From positions 1 through 64,000 of the forward strand of contig LUGG01000055.1 of assembly GCA_001683735.1 (NCBI GenBank): DNA of 64,000 bases, written 5' to 3'. Both the position numbers and the translations under genes were made by a program. This document shows positions 11,192 to 21,680 of this stretch, one piece after another. The notes under the pieces were generated by a model. That model saw nothing but the letters and a program-made list of their open reading frames with translations, had not been told where the DNA came from and searched no databases. The stretch is from Grifola frondosa. Its lineage: Eukaryota; Basidiomycota; Agaricomycetes; Polyporales; Grifolaceae. How positions within the stretch are numbered: the stretch's first letter is position 1; each line of letters starts with the position of its first letter.

Positions 11192-11650
11192 TGAACAATT
11201 TATTAATGTTATTTATTTTTGTTCCTGTTTTATCTTTGGTTTTACTGGCTTTAAATTTATTCTTAGCTCCGCACATTCCGGATGAAGCTAAAGTATCTGC
11301 TTACGAATGCGGATTCCAGCAAATACCGTTGCAAACACGATCAACTTTCCAAATTCATTTTTACTTAGTAGCTATTCTTTTTTAGTATTCGATCTTGAAA
11401 TTTCTTTTACTGCCCATTGCAGTATCTCTATATCAAGTAAGTATTTTCGGTTTCTCAATTGCAATTATATTCTTTATTGTTTTAACTATAGGATTTATTC
11501 TAGAAATTGGAACAGGAGCTATTAAAATTACATCTTCTAATCAATCAATTAATTCAACCCCATTTCCACTATCAAAATATCAATTTAACAATAGAAAATT
11601 AAGAACAGGTAAGTATCCTGCGATTATTCCAATAATGTCTCTTATAATCA
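11191..11650 (+). CDS. nad3: NADH dehydrogenase subunit 3
   Basis: Small complex I membrane subunit. Family landmarks are LAPHIPDEAKVSAYECGF and FYLVAILFLVFDLEI. The ATG overlaps the nad2 stop. One T is missing near 11381 in CTTTTTTAG, so FYLVAILF ends early and FDLEISF continues in another frame. The hydrophobic C-terminal half (LPIAVSLYQVSIFGF to GFILEIGTGAIKI) is normal. About 35 extra C-terminal residues (SSNQSINSTPFPLSKYQF...) exceed the usual length, so the true end is uncertain and may lie before 11560. Confidence 0.88.
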
Positions 11651-12408
11651 ATTAAATCCTGTATATGATAAAATGGTTGACGAAGGTAACACTTTAATTG
11701 AAAGTATGTCTAGAGTTGGAGGTGGTGGAGGTTCTACATCTACATCTATCCCTATCCCTTTAGGGCAAGTTGGTAATTTTTTTTAAAACTTTTCTTTTTA
11801 TAGTATTTCCAATTTCTTTATACAATTGTTTAGACCAAAATATGTATACGGATATTTGGATGATTTAATAGGTCAAGAGCTATTTATTTATTTACTTCTA
11901 TTAATTATAGTAATTAGTTTAATAATATTATTGTTAATATTTACAGTAATAAATATAATGTTACAAAATAAAGAGTTTATTCTTAAACGTTTTAATAATA
12001 AATTTATAAGATTTTATATAAATTATCAAGTTTTTTAGGTAAATAAGTATATTTATACTGCCTAGTATAATAATGTTTGGATTAATTAAAATTGCTGTTA
12101 GCTTATACTATTTAATTACTTATCCTTTACCTTTTGAAGAATTGCCAATTGATTTACATACTTACATCCCCAAGAAAGAATTAATAGAACAATCAATAAT
12201 TGATTCAGGTGATTTTTCTATTCTTAAAAATAGTATAGATAATCTAGAAAAAGTTGGTAATAATTTGTTAAATGTAAGCAATACCTTTGAGATTAATAAA
12301 TCTTTATTTCTCTTACTTAAAAATAACAAAAATAAATTTAATTGGTTTAAAAACATAATATTATTTATAACTATTATAAGTCTAGTTTTAAAATATATTT
12401 GGTGTTAG
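11640..12408 (+). pseudogene. Broken membrane ORF, linear-plasmid-associated type
   Basis: Several frames join into one hydrophobic protein. It starts in a frame reading SNNVSYNQLNPVYDKMVDEG with a Gly run (RVGGGGGSTSTS). A short GC patch follows (CCCTATCCCTTTAGGGC, 11750). Then come YLDDLIGQELFIYLLLL (11826-12038, a transmembrane segment) and YYLITYPLPFEELPIDLHTYI (12073-12408), which ends in another transmembrane segment. Such proteins accompany integrated plasmid genes in basidiomycete mitochondrial genomes, as I recall the family. No function is known to me. Frame changes lie near 11785-11825 and 12035. Confidence 0.5.
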
Positions 12409-12447
12409 TGATAATACCATTATTACAATATTTGATTCTATATATGG

Positions 12448-12741
12448 ATATATTATTATAAACTTTTTTTGGATTAAATATGTTTTATTAATATGGGTAT
12501 ATGGTTTTATATTATTTTATATAATAATATTATGTAAATATATTTTCTTTTTTAATAAAGAATTTAAAAATATTCCTAAGTATTTACCTAAATTTATTTT
12601 AAGTAGAATAGATGATTTAAATCAAGCAAGTAAGCTCATTGAATTCAAAAATGATTTTATAGAAACTTATACAGAATTGTGTTATTTATTCTATGATAGG
12701 TATCTTGTATACATATCTAGTTTTATATATTTATTAAAATA
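12448..12741 (+). CDS. Small hydrophobic ORF of unknown function
   Basis: An open frame reads YGYIIINFFWIKYVLLIWVY, then a hydrophobic helix, then NIPKYLPKFILSRIDDLNQ and a final YISSFIYLLK before TAA. No Met start is obvious at the 5' side, so it may be the 3' part of the preceding broken ORF. It appears to have two membrane segments around a charged middle. Confidence 0.4.
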
Positions 12742-13223
12742 AATTAATAATTAATATATATTTATATTAAATAAAATAAAACCAAAATAAATATAATAAT
12801 CTTTTCAACCCCACCCCATTTCTTTCATAGAAAATTTTCTTAGAATAGTTATTAATTTCATATTATATTTAGATAAAGTTTAAATATTTATTACAGCTAT
12901 TTTTAGAGATTAAGTGTAATAAAATATTCTAATCCCCTCAAATTAGCTTTTACTTAACTTAGCTTTTAGAAAAAATATTTATAATTTTACCATTACCCCC
13001 ATTTTCTATGGGTTTATAAATATAAAATTCAGAGGTTTTATACTTTAATTTTATTTATCCTTATCTTTAAAAAATATAATAATTAATTAAAAAAAAAAAT
13101 ATAAGAAAAGAAATAAAAAAAAATTATAATTAAGTAGTAATATAAAAAAGTTATTATTTATTTTACCATCTTAATACAAGGTCTGGAAGGGGCGAGTTTC
13201 AATTAAATAATATTTTAACTTTT
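12742..13223. other. AT-rich spacer
   Basis: No coding frame or RNA gene seen. One GC-rich patch, AAGGTCTGGAAGGGGCGAG, lies at about 13177-13196, just before the first copy of the duplicated atp6 leader. Confidence 0.4.
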
Positions 13224-13310
13224 TTAACTTATATAGTTAATATTATTTCTTATTTATAAGTTTTTTTAATAAAATTGATTAAGCTATCAAAATATAAAAT
13301 TATTTAAAAT
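13224..13310 (+). repeat. Duplicated atp6 leader, upstream copy
   Basis: The stretch TATAGTTAATATTATTTCTT, then AATAAAATTGATTAAGCTAT and AAAATATAAAATTATTT, recurs almost unchanged at 14474-14569. Each copy ends just before an ATG: the ORF at 13311 and atp6 at 14570. The copies differ by a few substitutions and small indels. Confidence 0.8.
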
Positions 13311-14136
13311 ATGCAACTTAAATTCTATAATATAATTTCTTCCTTTAAAGAAAAAATAAATTCAAATTCTTTTTTTAAAGGGATCTATAAAGCCTATAAT
13401 ATGCCATTACTACCTGATAATATAATTAAAATATATGCTCATCCTATCATTAGAATTTTAAGAGTTATTGGTGGTTTAAGTGCATTACTGGTAGTAACTA
13501 AAAAACATCTTCTATTTAATTTTCCTTTGGATTCGATATTAATTGTATTGGCATTGCTTCAATTTTTTCAAATAGTTTTAATATCTATTATTAAAATTAT
13601 TTATGGAATAAAAAAATTATTAAAAAACCCAAAAGATTTCGAAGTTTGTAATTCCCCTCTAAATCAATATGCCACAGACATAGCTAAATTAGCTTATTTT
13701 TGGAAAATAGGATGTAATATAGCAAGTGGTAGTGTAGGTATTATTGCTGTCCCGCACCCTAAAAGGGTAGGGGTGGTGTGTTAATAGACCAAGTTTTAGA
13801 GGCATGTGGGCAACCCAAAATTTTTCTTCCTTTTTTAGGAAAAGTTTTTAGATTTTTTTCAGGTTATGTTAATATTACTAATCCTGATCAAATTTACAAT
13901 AATTTAAAAATAAAAATAAAAAATTAGAATTAACGAATGAAGAAAACAAAATGTTTAAAGCTGTCATTGATAAAATAAATAACAAAGAACTTCAACTTCA
14001 AAAATATAATATAGACCCATCCGAATCTTCGGCTATTAAAAAGCTTTAATTGAAGCTCTTCAATCAAGATGAAAAAAAAGCTATTGCAGCCAATATAATT
14101 TCTGAAATAGAAAAACTAAAAATAAGTAAAAAGTAA
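13311..14136 (+). pseudogene. Plasmid-associated membrane ORF, broken by a GC hairpin
   Basis: The first frame (13311-13784) has YNMPLLPDNIIKIYAHPIIR, two hydrophobic segments and FEVCNSPLNQYATDIAKL. Just after SGSVGIIA a GC-rich imperfect palindrome (CACCCTAAAAGGGTAGGGGTGGTG, quoted here by its ends CACCCT and GGTGGTG) shifts the frame. The protein then resumes as LIDQVLEACGQPKIFLPFLG. A second slip in an A-run near 13920 leads into TNEENKMFKAVIDKIN. A third break near 14047 precedes a tail ending EIEKLKISKK. About 270 residues in total. This is a family I associate with basidiomycete mitochondrial plasmids; its function is unknown. Confidence 0.55.
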
Positions 14137-14473
14137 TTTTACTTTTTAAAGTGTTATAACAGTAAACATTTTTAAACCATTTTTTTAACCCCAATTTTCA
14201 ATTTTTAAATATTACGATTAAAAACTTAATTATAATATTATTTTAATTTAACCATAATACCTTATTATTAAAATAATTAATATTTTATTTTAAATCGAAA
14301 CCACTAGTCCGAAGGCCGCTTTAATATTTATTTTTTAAGCATAATAGATGTTAAATTAAACCATATATTCCTAATTTCAGTTTTAATAAAAATTTTAATT
14401 ATTTAATTTCTTTTCCCATTTTAAAAGAGTATATTAATAATTATAATTAATATGGTTAAAATTAATAATAACT
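14137..14473. other. AT-rich spacer with one GC hairpin
   Basis: No gene seen. A copy of the GTCCGAAGGCC element is at 14309-14319. Confidence 0.4.
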
Positions 14474-14569
14474 TTTTTATATTATATAGTTAATATTATT
14501 TCTTATTAATTATTTAAATTAATAAAATTGATTAAGCTATTAAAATATAAAATTATTTATTAAAACAAA
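14474..14569 (+). repeat. Duplicated atp6 leader, atp6 copy
   Basis: Second copy of the repeat at 13224-13310, lying directly upstream of the atp6 ATG. It probably holds the 5' untranslated region, and perhaps the promoter or processing site, of atp6. Confidence 0.8.
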
Positions 14570-15353
14570 ATGTTTATTAATTCAAATATAAGCGATTCTC
14601 ATCTATTGATAAATTCTCCGTTAGAACAATTTGAAGTCACTAGTTTACTAGGTTTAAATGCACCTATTTTAGGTTATTTAAATATTAGTTTAACTAATTT
14701 AGCGTTATACTCATTATTAGTATTATTCTTAATTGTAGCGATACATTATAGTTTTAATAATGATACTAAATTAGTTCCTTCAAAATGGTCTATTTGTCTA
14801 GAAAGTTTATTTCAAAGTGTAAATTCAATGGTTAGAGAACAATTAGGAAAAGAAATTTATTTACCTTTTATATACTCTTTTTTTTTTTCATATTAATAGC
14901 TAATTTAACAGGTAATATTCCATACTCTTTCACAATAACTACATCAATTATGGTGTCAATTGGTTTATCTTTCACTATTCTTATTGCTGTAACAATACTA
15001 GGACTTTCTATACATAAATTACATTTCTTCTCATATTTTGTACCTTCTGGAACTCCTTTAGCTCTTCTACCCTTATTAGTATTAATTGAAGTCATCTCTT
15101 ACTCAGCTAGAGCTTTCTCTTTAGGAATAAGATTATTTGCTAATATGCTTGCAGGACACTCTTTAATGAAAATACTTGCAACTTTCTTATATAAAATGTT
15201 TAGTAGTTCTATTTTATTTGCTATCTTAACTTTAATTCCATTTGTTTTATTCTTAGCAATTATGACACTTGAATTAGCTGTTTCATTTATCCAAGCTTAT
15301 GTTTTCTGTATTCTTACCACATCTATATTAAGGACGCTATCGAATTACATTAA
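14570..15353 (+). CDS. atp6: ATP synthase F0 subunit a
   Basis: Proton-channel subunit a of the F0 sector. Landmarks: NSPLEQFEVTSLLGLNAPI at the start, IYLPFIYS, ANLTGNIPYSFTITTSIM, the conserved Arg helix SLGIRLFANMLAGHSLMKIL, and LELAVSFIQAYVFCILTTS. A one-base loss in the T-run near 14880-14888 and a missing T near 15332 (ACATCTATATT) break the frame. Allowing for these, the protein ends YIKDAIELH at TAA 15351-15353. It has the basidiomycete type of N-terminus. Confidence 0.92.
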
Positions 15354-15831
15354 TCACGATTTTTAGTTTAAATTATATAAATGTAAACCCCCATTTAGAT
15401 GCGGTTAAATAATCTGCATAATTAGATGTGTCTGCCATTAACTTGAAAAAAAAAAAGTTTAAACTAGAATTCGATATATACTATCAAATGTTTATATCAT
15501 TATGTTTTTTTGGAGGTCGGGTTGGGATCTAGTATTTCGAAAGATATATGTGCTTCACAAAACAGTTATAATTTTTTTCTCTCCAACTCTAACGAATGGT
15601 TAGTTTTTTTTTTAATTTTACTTGCCAGTAGAGAGTTATAGGTTTTTACATTAACTTAATTAGAGAGTAAAGCTAGATCAACGAACTAATTTTATATGAA
15701 CATCAAAAAAAAAATTAATCTTAATATTCAAAATTATTAATGTATTATCTAATATTATTAGAAATATAACTAATTAATTAATCAATATATTATCAAATTA
15801 TAAGACTTTTAATGTAGTTGAAACTAATTAT
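15354..15831. other. Spacer between atp6 and plasmid remnants
   Basis: Mostly AT-rich, with one mixed-composition patch (GGAGGTCGGGTTGGGATC near 15512). No gene recognised. It could contain the left end of the integrated plasmid, but no terminal inverted repeat was found by eye. Confidence 0.35.
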
Positions 15832-16905
15832 GATACAAAAGTTAGATATCATTCATTTATTTTATCAAATAATAATAGTAAATCATAAAGATGCATTAAG
15901 AGGTATTTATACTTGTTTAATGAATAATTAAACTTTTTTAAAATTTGGATTTAATTAAGTAATTATAATCACAGTTTTACTAGATGAGCAAGAGTATCAA
16001 TTCCACCATAATGTAATTATTGATAATAACACTACTTTTGAAGAATATTATGATAAAGTTAAGGATATTATTAATCTTTATTATGAAAACGGTTATGCTG
16101 TTGATACAGTTCCAGCGTTTAAAGTTTTAGTATGGAATATGGATAATTTAATAAATAAAAATATTAAAATTACTAAAGATGCTTAGCTAAGAATAATTTC
16201 TGATAAAACGAGGGTTTACAAAAAATAAACATGATGAATTATATTAAAAAAAGAAAGTATCATAGTGGTGTTACCCATATTAAAACCCTAAAAATTGAAA
16301 TATCGGGGCTCTTAAGAAAAAACAAAAATTATAAACCTAATCTTTTTGCAAGCTTTGATGTTGAAACCATGAAAAATAATTAAGAATTACAAATTCCTAT
16401 TGCAATTTCTATAACTACAGTTAATTAATCTAAAATATTTACTATAGATAAAATTTTAATTTATAATGAAGAATTAGCTATAGACAAACTATGGACTTAA
16501 TTTTTTAATAATTTAACTAGTTTATCTCCTGAAATAGTAAAAACAATATTCTCTCATAATTTAGGTGATTTTTATGGTATCTATAAAGCTTTACTAAAAT
16601 ATTTTTATTCTAAACAAATTTCTAATATCATTAATGATAAAAATAGTTTTATATTAATTAAATTACAATTAAGTGATTATCAGATATGTTTTAAAGATTC
16701 TATTAGAATATTTCCATGTTCATTACAAGAATTATGTAAAGTATTAAATGTAGAAGGTAAAGCAAATGAATATAAAAACTCTTATAATAACTTTGAATTA
16801 TTTAATAACTCTGAATTATTTAAAGAATTTATTAATTATAGTTTACAAGATTCTAAAGCTTTATTTAATGTTTTATTAAATACACAAAAAGATTTAAGAT
16901 ATAAA
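15832..16905 (+). pseudogene. dpo: Decayed plasmid DNA polymerase (dpo), N-terminal half
   Basis: Reads FKVLVWNMDNL near 16115, NLFASFDVETM (Exo I) near 16342-16374, IFSHNLGDFYGIY (Exo II, with DFY where DFD would be expected) near 16550-16580, and FINYSLQDSKALFNVL (Exo III) near 16828-16875. At least four in-frame stops occur, several where Gln or Glu is expected (for example after ETMKNN and after KLW-T). A CTAG site is split by TAGCTA at 16184-16189. It ends at the start of the rpo remnant. Confidence 0.75.
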
Positions 16906-18812
16906 TGATATTGAACGAGAGATTATTTTATATTACTGATTTAAAATTAGAAAATATTATTAAAAATAAAAAATTATCTCATATTTTAGCTTCTTGTTTA
17001 TTTATTACCGGAGATGATAAATCCAAAATAAATTAATATCTTACACCACAATTAGCTATAAATTATAATTTTATGAAAATAAAAAAATTATTTATAATTA
17101 TAGTAAGTGAATTTGAAGGTGAAATAGAAGGGTTTAATCTTGCTAATTACCCTATGGATATACTTGTTAGAAGAATGTCATATTTTATGTTTTTTAATAA
17201 ATTTGAAGAAAGTTCTTTTTTCTTAACATTATTAAAAGATACTGAACTTTCAAATGATTTTTATAGTTTTCCTCATTTTGTTTTTATTTTTGAAAATATA
17301 AGTTGGCCTCAATTATTATTAAAACTTAGAGAATTGAATATAATAGTTAGTGGAGGTTCAAATACTAAAAGACATATACTTTCCCCTATGGAATTAATAT
17401 TATCTCAATTCATTACTGCTTTATTACCAATTAATTATAAATCAGTTAAAAAATCATATCATAAAGATAAAGATAAAAAAGGTAAAATATACAAAAAATT
17501 AACAAAAGCTAATATAGATTTTACTAATGAAATAATAGATAAATTTTTTAAAGTAAAAACATTGGTTTATAATGAAGGAAAATGGGTATTTGAAGATAAA
17601 AATTAATGTGGTTCATCTGAGATACAAAATTCTAATCTAAATTAAAGTTCTAAAGTAGAAAGTGGAGCATTTACAAGTAAAGGAAGTAAGAGAAATATCA
17701 TTCATTAGCTTTAAGGAATCAAATATCTACTCCTATCTCTATTTATTTAAATTAAATTTCTAGTATAGTAAATAAAAGTCAATTAAATCCTGTAATATTT
17801 CAAGAATTGGTTGAAAAATATTGGGATGATAAAATTAATGATTTACTTGTTAATGAAAGTTATTTATATGAAAATTATTCTCATTTATTACAAAATTTTA
17901 TAATAGAAGCTGGAAAAAGTTTAGATTTAATAATTAAAACAGGTAAGGTAAAAAATAAATTTCCTAAATTCCATGGTTATTTAAATAATATAAAATTATT
18001 AATGTTAACTTTTATGTTTGCACAAGATGGAGCTAATAAAAATATAGGATATACAGATTTATGTTCAATAATAGGTGGTAATATTGTAAAACATATTTAT
18101 AATTCAATTTATTAAAAAAAATGATTAAACAATTGAAAAAAGAAAAAATAACTGAAAATGATATTTTAAGTTTAGATAGTTTTTTAGAAAATTTTGAATT
18201 AAATGAAATCAAATATATAGAATTAGGTGATTTTTTTCTTGATATATTTATGAGACATCCTACTGATTTATTTGAAAGAAATTTTGATAAATCTATGGGA
18301 TTTTCATAAAATGAACCTGTACGAATAGCAATAAATCCTATTTATTTTAATGAAATAAAGGAAAATATAATAATTAAACCAACATCTTTACCTATGTTAT
18401 GTGAACCCATTAAATGGGATAGTGATACATATGGTGGTCATTTATTGAATAATTTTTTTAAAAAAGATTTAATTACAGGTTCTTTAAAGCATGGACATCA
18501 AATGCAAAATAAAGGAAATTTATTTAAAACCATAAATTATTTAAGTTCTATTAAATTTAGAATTAATAATTCTTTATTAAATTATTTACTAAATGATGGT
18601 AATTTTTTATTAGATGAAAATTTAATAGGCTCAAAAAAATTACATAGAGTAATTACTTTACAAGTAGCTGAAGTTTATATGCATGTACCTTTTTTTATAC
18701 CAGTAAATGCTGATTGGAGAGGACGAGTTTATAGTCAATCAAACTTTATTAATTATCAAGGTGGAGAATTATCTAAGGCTTTATTAGAATTTAATGATGG
18801 AGAAATATTAAC
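16906..18812 (+). pseudogene. rpo: T7-type plasmid RNA polymerase, truncated and decayed
   Basis: Single-subunit RNA polymerase of mitochondrial linear plasmids. Sections 17073-17606, 17807-18115, 18121-18309 and 18394-18812 follow each other, separated by stops. The diagnostic part is PVNADWRGRVYSQSNFINYQ near 18700-18760, followed by GGELSKALLEF, the conserved stretch leading into the palm. Everything C-terminal of this (motifs B and C) is missing: at about 18812 the sequence turns into the minus-strand dpo. Stops at 18116 and 18307 lie in the same frame as the flanking protein. Confidence 0.8.
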
Positions 18813-21345
18813 AGAATTTTTCAATCCTTTAACTTTAACATATTCTTTTTCTGAATTTTACCACCGTATACTTTAGGTGCTATATATACCACTTCATCAA
18901 AAATATGTTCAAGTTTAAATTGTCCTAGTTCTTTTCCAACAAATTTAGGGTCTAATGGTTTATCAACATCCATACTATCGGTATCTTTATAATATAAATT
19001 TATGTTAGGATAATTTGTTAAATAACTCATATGAACTCTAGCTAAAGAAGTAATAGCTGCTGCAATAGAAATAGAAGTATTAGTTGTTTTGAAATAGTTA
19101 AAATTTTCATCTTCAGTCACATTTTCAAAATAAACTAAAACTTTACCATTTTTGAAATGTAAAATATTATTAACTATATATTTCTGGATATATTCTAATA
19201 TATTAGATTCATAATCTATGACATGTTGTGTTAAATTAGGTTCCATTCCAAATCTACCAAATAAACTATTCATTAATAATTTAGCAATTAAATAAAGAGG
19301 TGTATCTTTATCATTATTTTTTTTAATTTCAAATAAAGTATCTATACAATCTTTAAATATATATTCTGCTTTAAAGATTATACCTCTTTTTATTTTATAA
19401 GAATATCCTAATTCTTTAGCTCTATTAAGTTCTACATTAGTATAAATATCAGTCCAAGTACCTAAAGGTGCAATAGTTCTTATTCCACTTTTTGTTTTAA
19501 TTTTAGTTAATAGTAAAGGTATATTTAAAAATTTAGGTGAAGTAACATCAACTTCTAAAAAAATAAAAGAATTAATATCAGTCAATATTTCAGGATTTAT
19601 TAAATTAATATCACCTTCAAAATAAGTAGGATTACCAACAGGTAAAGGTTTACTTTGCATAATATAAGGATATAGAGAATTAACATCATATCTATAGATT
19701 TTTTTACCAAAAGTTTTATAAACATCAACAGCCCCACCCGTAAATCCTTTTTTAATAAAATCATATTTTTCACCAGATATTATTGGAATATTTTCTTTAT
19801 CCATAAAATTACTCCTAAAAATAGCAAAGCCTAATGATGAAAGAGTAGGATAATTATTTACATTAATTCTAAATAAAGAATAAATTTCTTTACTAAATTT
19901 TTCTAATATTTGATATAAAGTTTTTACATCTTGATTACAATATTTTATAGTTTCATTTTTCAAATTCCAATTATTATTTAAAAAATTTTTACAATAATCT
20001 TTATATTGTTCCATTGTTATATCAGAAAAATGATTATAATTAGGTACAGGACCTTCATAATCTAAAGGAATATTCTCATTATTTACAACTTTATAAGGGA
20101 AAATACCTTTATTCTCAACATTAAATGCTAAAGCTAATTTTTTAAGAGATGTAGGTAAAATTAATAATGAATCTCTAAAGTATAAAGTATATTTATTTCC
20201 AAATATAAATAAAATATCTATAATATCATTATTTTTAATAATTATTTTGATATTATCACTTAACATTGATAAAATTCTTAATAAAAAAATACCATCAAAA
20301 TGAGAAAAATTATGTAAATAAACTTTATATCCATTATATTTTCTTTTCATTATTGATTTAATCGAAGAAATTAACATATCTTCATTGTTTTGATAATCTG
20401 ATAAATAGAATGAAATTGTTTGTACATTATCTTTAATTGAAACACAAGCCCGTAGGGCCCGGTAGGGCCCCGTAGGGCCCCGTAGGGCCCGTAGGGCCCG
20501 TAGGGCCCCGTAGGGGAGGGACTTATAATTCCATTTATTTCTCTTGTTTCTAAATCCATAGTTATATTTTTATTAATGTAATATGGTTTTTTTAATATTT
20601 TTTAATTTTAGAACTTATATATAATTTATTTTTAAAACTAATTTCCCATCAATAAAATCGTATTTATGATTTTTTATTGTTCTAGTAAATGTACCTAAAT
20701 TATTTAAATCATTTAATTCATCTCTAATTTGAAATAAAATATTGTTATCAACTATATATTTAATATCCATAATATTTTTATTAAAAATTATATGATATTC
20801 AGCTTTAGATTTGTATTTATATACTATAGCTTCACTTTCATTTTTAATAAATTGAACATTTCCCCATTCAAATATATCCATTGTACAAGGTAAATTAAAT
20901 CCTCCAAATTTTATAATATAAAATGATTTATTCAATAAGAAAGTTCTATTTTTTTTAGATGGTGAATTAATTTTTGATTCTATATTTTCATTTGAAATAA
21001 CTTTATATGTTAAATTATTGAAGATATTCCATATTCTTGATATTCTTCATTTTTAATATTCCAAAATTCAATAAATATATTTATTAATTTTTTAAAATCT
21101 GATTTATTCACCATTTGTACTGTTGTTATATTTCTATATAAATTGTTTATTAATTTTACTTTAAATATTATTATTATATGTTGATTTTTACCTAATTGTT
21201 CAATAACATGAGATTTAAATTTAACTAATGATCTTAGGATACTATAAATAGTTAAAATTTTATATTTTAATGGAAAATGGAAATTTACCCATTTTTCTAA
21301 AATTAAGTTTTCATTATTTACTTTTTTGTATTTATCATTTTTTAA
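18813..21345 (-). pseudogene. dpo: Plasmid family B DNA polymerase with palm, frameshifted and C-truncated
   Basis: The long ORF 20377-18821 carries Exo II HNFSHFDGIFLL, Exo III YCNQDVKTLYQIL, palm A YDVNSLYPYIM, motif B KLLMNSLFGRFGM and motif C YKDTDSMDVD, so the catalytic core is intact. Exo I (MDLETREING, about 20559-20530) sits in another frame, cut off by a GC minisatellite. N-terminal sections are at 20935-20615 and up to about 21345. After KVYGG the frame slips; the continuation EYVKVKGLKNSVNIS is readable to about 18825, where it meets rpo. The two polymerase genes converge, as in kalilo-type invertrons, but both have lost their 3' ends. Confidence 0.85.
20447..20520 (+). repeat. GC minisatellite (CGTAGGGCCC units) inside dpo
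   Basis: Six or seven tandem units close to CCGTAGGGCCC, in an otherwise AT-rich gene, end in GTAGGGGAGGG. On the dpo strand the repeat would read GPYGPYG. Its length shifts the frame between Exo I (MDLETREING) and the true continuation ACVSIKDNVQTISFY, which lies in a different frame. Confidence 0.85.
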
Positions 21346-21680
21346 TTATATTTTTTTAAAGAAGAGGATTTTTTTTTAATTGAGTATAATTACCTCTGAA
21401 TTTTATACTTAAAGAAAGGGGGTGAATAGCGGTATCGGTAACTAATGATTTTTAGGTGGATGCAAAAAAAAAAATAATAAATGACTAGAAAATAATTTAA
21501 ATAAGATAATTTAAGATTAAATCACATTTTTTAAAAGTTTAATAGTAAGAGGTACATTATAAAATACTGTATTTAAATCTTTTTAAGAAAACAACAATAT
21601 TTTCTAATTATTTAGATTTATAAAAATAATTCAAAGCACATTCCCAACAATTCTTGATTTTCATTTATATTATTAATAAT
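21346..21680. other. AT-rich spacer
   Basis: No gene seen. One mixed patch (AAGAAAGGGGGTGAATAGCGG, quoted by its core GGGGGTGAATAGCGG) lies near 21415-21435. Confidence 0.35.

Noticed and set aside
11307..11525. Plus-strand ORF of 72 codons
   Set aside because: Out-of-frame reading of nad3, produced by the single-base deletion near 11381.
12162..12356. Minus-strand ORF of 64 codons
   Set aside because: Antisense of the plus-strand membrane ORF frame 12073-12408; no protein-like features of its own.
14868..15095. Minus-strand ORF of 75 codons
   Set aside because: Antisense of atp6.
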